Below, piece after piece: positions 5,534 through 7,365 of a stretch of 7,365 bases of DNA (positions are counted from its first letter, which is position 1; the number at the start of each line of letters is the position of its first letter). The position numbers and the translations under genes are program-made. The notes under the pieces were generated by a model. That model worked only from the letters and a program-made list of their open reading frames with translations, made no database searches and had not been told where the DNA came from. The DNA lies in assembly GCA_019310865.1 (NCBI GenBank), contig JAFDDL010000175.1, forward strand, positions 1-7,365, written 5' to 3'. This DNA is from Deltaproteobacteria bacterium. Its GTDB lineage: Bacteria; Desulfobacterota; Desulfobacteria; Desulfobacterales; JAFDDL01.

Positions 5534-6859
5534 CTAGTTATGGCTCAAATTGGGTGACCATTTTGGGTTCGTTTGTGCTCCCGGCAATTTCACCAACCGC
5601 CGCTGGTCTGTTCCAAAGGCGGTCATGACGTAAATTCTGGACAGCCCTTCCCGGGTCGAACTGAATGCCAGCAACGTCCCGTCCGGGGACCAGGTCGGCG
5701 ATTCATTGTTTCCGGATTCATGAGTCAACTGCACCGGGCCGGAGCCATCGACCCCCATGATCCGTATATTAAAAGAGCCGTCTTCCAATGCCGCGTAGGC
5801 AATCTTGTTTCCAATGGGAGACCAGCTCGGCGATGTATTGTACCGCCCCTCGAACGTTAGGCGCTTGGCCTGGCCGCTTTCCAGATCTTGGATATAAATC
5901 TGGGGGGATCCAGCCCGATTTGAAACAAATGCGAACTGCTCCCCATCGGGAGACCAAGCCGGGGACACGTCGATTCCCCAGCTACTGGTCAGTTTTTTAA
6001 TGATTTTCCCGCCTCCGGTCAATAAATAAATTTCAGGATCCCCGGAAAAGGAGAGCGTGGCGGCCAGAGAAAACTGGTTCGGGACCCAGGCCGGACTCAT
6101 ATTGATCCCTTTTTTAGCCACCACGGTTCCCCGATTCTCCGTCAGGTGTCGAATGTACAGGTCCGGATTTCCCTTTGCATAGGCGGTATAGGCAATCCAC
6201 TGACCGTCCGATGACCAGGCCGGTGAAAGGGTCAAGGCATTGGTATGGGTAATCTGCTGTGGGTTATGGCCGTCAAAATCACAGGCAAATATCTCTTTGT
6301 TTCCGGTACCGGTTGACTCAAAAGCGATTCGGCTGGAAAACGCCCCCCGGTTTCCGGTGAGCACGAAAATCACCTCACTGCAAAACCGTCGAATCATTTT
6401 ACGCTGGTCGGCGGTCCAGCCGGTATAGCGCTTACCAACGAGAAGCTTCTGCTTGAAGGTATCATACAACCGAAGCTCTATCTCCAGCAGATTGTCGGTC
6501 ACCAAAATACCACCGGTTATCAGAAGCTCGGAACCAATCACCGTCCAATTTTTAAACTGAATATTCGGTGCCACAATGCCGACAGTCTGTGGATCCTCCA
6601 GGAAAGCCGCTCGATTGATAATTTTAAAATATCCTGTAAATTCTAATGTTTCAGACAGAAGATCGGCCCCTTCCTTTGCAATCTGCCGCTCGGATTCCGT
6701 GTCGTTCATGGATTTGAAAATCGGAACCGAAATGGGAATTTTCCGTAAAAAGGGATTGGTGATGTCGATATAATCATAATTCGAGGCGCCCAGAACCGGT
6801 CCGCTCCCGCCTAAAATCATCACCAGCCAAATACTGAGTCCGCATAACCACCGGTTCAT
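5534..6859 (-). CDS. tolB: Tol-Pal system periplasmic beta-propeller protein TolB
   Basis: TolB is the periplasmic component that binds Pal and TolA and passes inner-membrane energy to the outer membrane. The 441 residues (E. coli 430) start with a cleavable signal peptide (about 1-24, hydrophobic core WLVMILGG, cleavage near VLG-A). The N-terminal alpha/beta domain spans about 28-168 ([17 protein letters not shown], then [10 protein letters not shown]). A six-bladed propeller follows, with very regular marks: SPAW at 212, 255 and 299, SPSW at 343, SPTW at 387 and NPKW at 431, each 43-44 residues apart and usually followed by SPDG-like turns. The ATG at 6859 has AAGGA upstream and lies 15 bases after the tolA stop. 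All blades are intact. Confidence 0.97.
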   Translation of the reverse strand: MNRWLCGLSIWLVMILGGSGPVLGASNYDYIDITNPFLRKIPISVPIFKSMNDTESERQIAKEGADLLSETLEFTGYFKIINRAAFLEDPQTVGIVAPNIQFKNWTVIGSELLITGGILVTDNLLEIELRLYDTFKQKLLVGKRYTGWTADQRKMIRRFCSEVIFVLTGNRGAFSSRIAFESTGTGNKEIFACDFDGHNPQQITHTNALTLSPAWSSDGQWIAYTAYAKGNPDLYIRHLTENRGTVVAKKGINMSPAWVPNQFSLAATLSFSGDPEIYLLTGGGKIIKKLTSSWGIDVSPAWSPDGEQFAFVSNRAGSPQIYIQDLESGQAKRLTFEGRYNTSPSWSPIGNKIAYAALEDGSFNIRIMGVDGSGPVQLTHESGNNESPTWSPDGTLLAFSSTREGLSRIYVMTAFGTDQRRLVKLPGAQTNPKWSPNLSHN

Positions 6860-6874
6860 CTTGTTTCCTTTTTT

Positions 6875-7365
6875 CTAATCAAGGCCACTCGGCGTAAACC
6901 TTAACCCCACTTGAATAAATGCGCGTCGAATACCCTTGGGCAGCGATGGCAGTGGGTTTGATTTTTGAATGGCCTTATAGGCCGACTCATCAAGATATCG
7001 GTTGCCGGAGCGCCGCTCATACCAGATATCCTGAATCTGTCCGTCATGCATGATTTTAATCACCAACACCGCAAGCAAATCGGTTCGGCCACCTGCCAAC
7101 TGTTCCGAAAAAGCCCAGTTTTTTTGTATATAAAACGGAATTTCGGCCTGATAAATGTCCAATAGATCCAATGTCCGTTTTCGACCAATGCGCCCCCCGG
7201 TGTTGTCCGCTGCATTTGCCGATTCTGGTTTTGTTAAATCCCTTCCCGATTTTTCGTCCGCCGACACACGGTTCTTAATTCGGTCCAGGGCCTCTTGAAT
7301 CGGTGTGGGTCTGGATTCTTCGACCTTTTTTTTCACTCGCTTCAGCGCATTTTTTTTCACCAGAT
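6875..7365 (-). CDS. tolA: TolA / TonB-like energy transducer, C-terminal part (5' end outside window)
   Basis: The visible 162 residues are the C-terminal part of a TolA-type protein, which spans the periplasm from the inner membrane and connects TolQR to TolB, Pal and the outer membrane. A basic, charged segment (first ~65 residues) leads to a TonB/TolA C-terminal domain: YQAEIPFYIQKNWAF, a VLVIKIMHDGQI strand, RRSGNRYLDESAYKAIQKS, NPLPSLP and GLRFTPSGL. This domain and the tolB neighbour give the assignment. The frame is still open at the right edge. A GTG at 7360 could be a start, but no membrane segment would then be included, so I treat the gene as truncated by the window. Two runs of eight A's (minus strand, 7357-7350 and 7333-7326) occur in the coding sequence and could promote polymerase slippage. 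tolQ and tolR are expected further right. Confidence 0.88.
   Translation of the reverse strand, partial: LVKKNALKRVKKKVEESRPTPIQEALDRIKNRVSADEKSGRDLTKPESANAADNTGGRIGRKRTLDLLDIYQAEIPFYIQKNWAFSEQLAGGRTDLLAVLVIKIMHDGQIQDIWYERRSGNRYLDESAYKAIQKSNPLPSLPKGIRRAFIQVGLRFTPSGLD

Noticed and set aside
7350..7360. GTG at 7360 as the true start of the tolA-like gene
   Set aside because: The resulting protein would have no membrane anchor or signal, and the frame stays open to the window edge, so a truncated tolA is more likely.

Overview
The window reads as a block of conserved Gram-negative housekeeping genes, all on the minus strand, with a toxin–antitoxin gene at the left edge. The protein styles point to a Desulfobacterota (former Deltaproteobacteria) genome. 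The signs are the RuvA HhH wording, a RuvC with His in the last catalytic position, a lipoprotein CpoB, and a Pal with a long charged helix. This is family-level pattern recognition, not a database result.

Reading in the direction of transcription (right to left), the order is tolA (5' end outside the window), tolB, pal, a 426-bp gap, cpoB/ybgF, ruvC, ruvA, ruvB and a SAM hydrolase (DUF62) gene. A short gap with a weak terminator-like hairpin follows, and then a higB-type toxin gene with its own near-consensus promoter. The higA antitoxin should start just past base 1. The Tol-Pal genes tether and constrict the outer membrane at division. RuvCAB processes Holliday junctions. The SAM hydrolase splits S-adenosylmethionine into adenosine and methionine. 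Gene spacing is tight, including an ATGA overlap of ruvA and ruvB, so most of this could be one long transcript.

The main exception is the gap between pal and cpoB. Most of it is one imperfect palindrome of about 200 bp (4665-4865) whose arms match over nearly their full length. It looks like a MITE-like or REP-like mobile repeat, and it could fold into a very large hairpin inside the tol-pal mRNA.

Other points worth a look are: a His-to-Gln change at the expected catalytic position of the SAM hydrolase; HigB changes at two positions tied to catalysis; a higB promoter that would give a leaderless mRNA and overlaps a direct repeat; and a sequence next to the toxin gene resembling half of an integron attC site. 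I see no clear evidence of a wholly new system. The palindrome and the toxin edge are the least explained parts.
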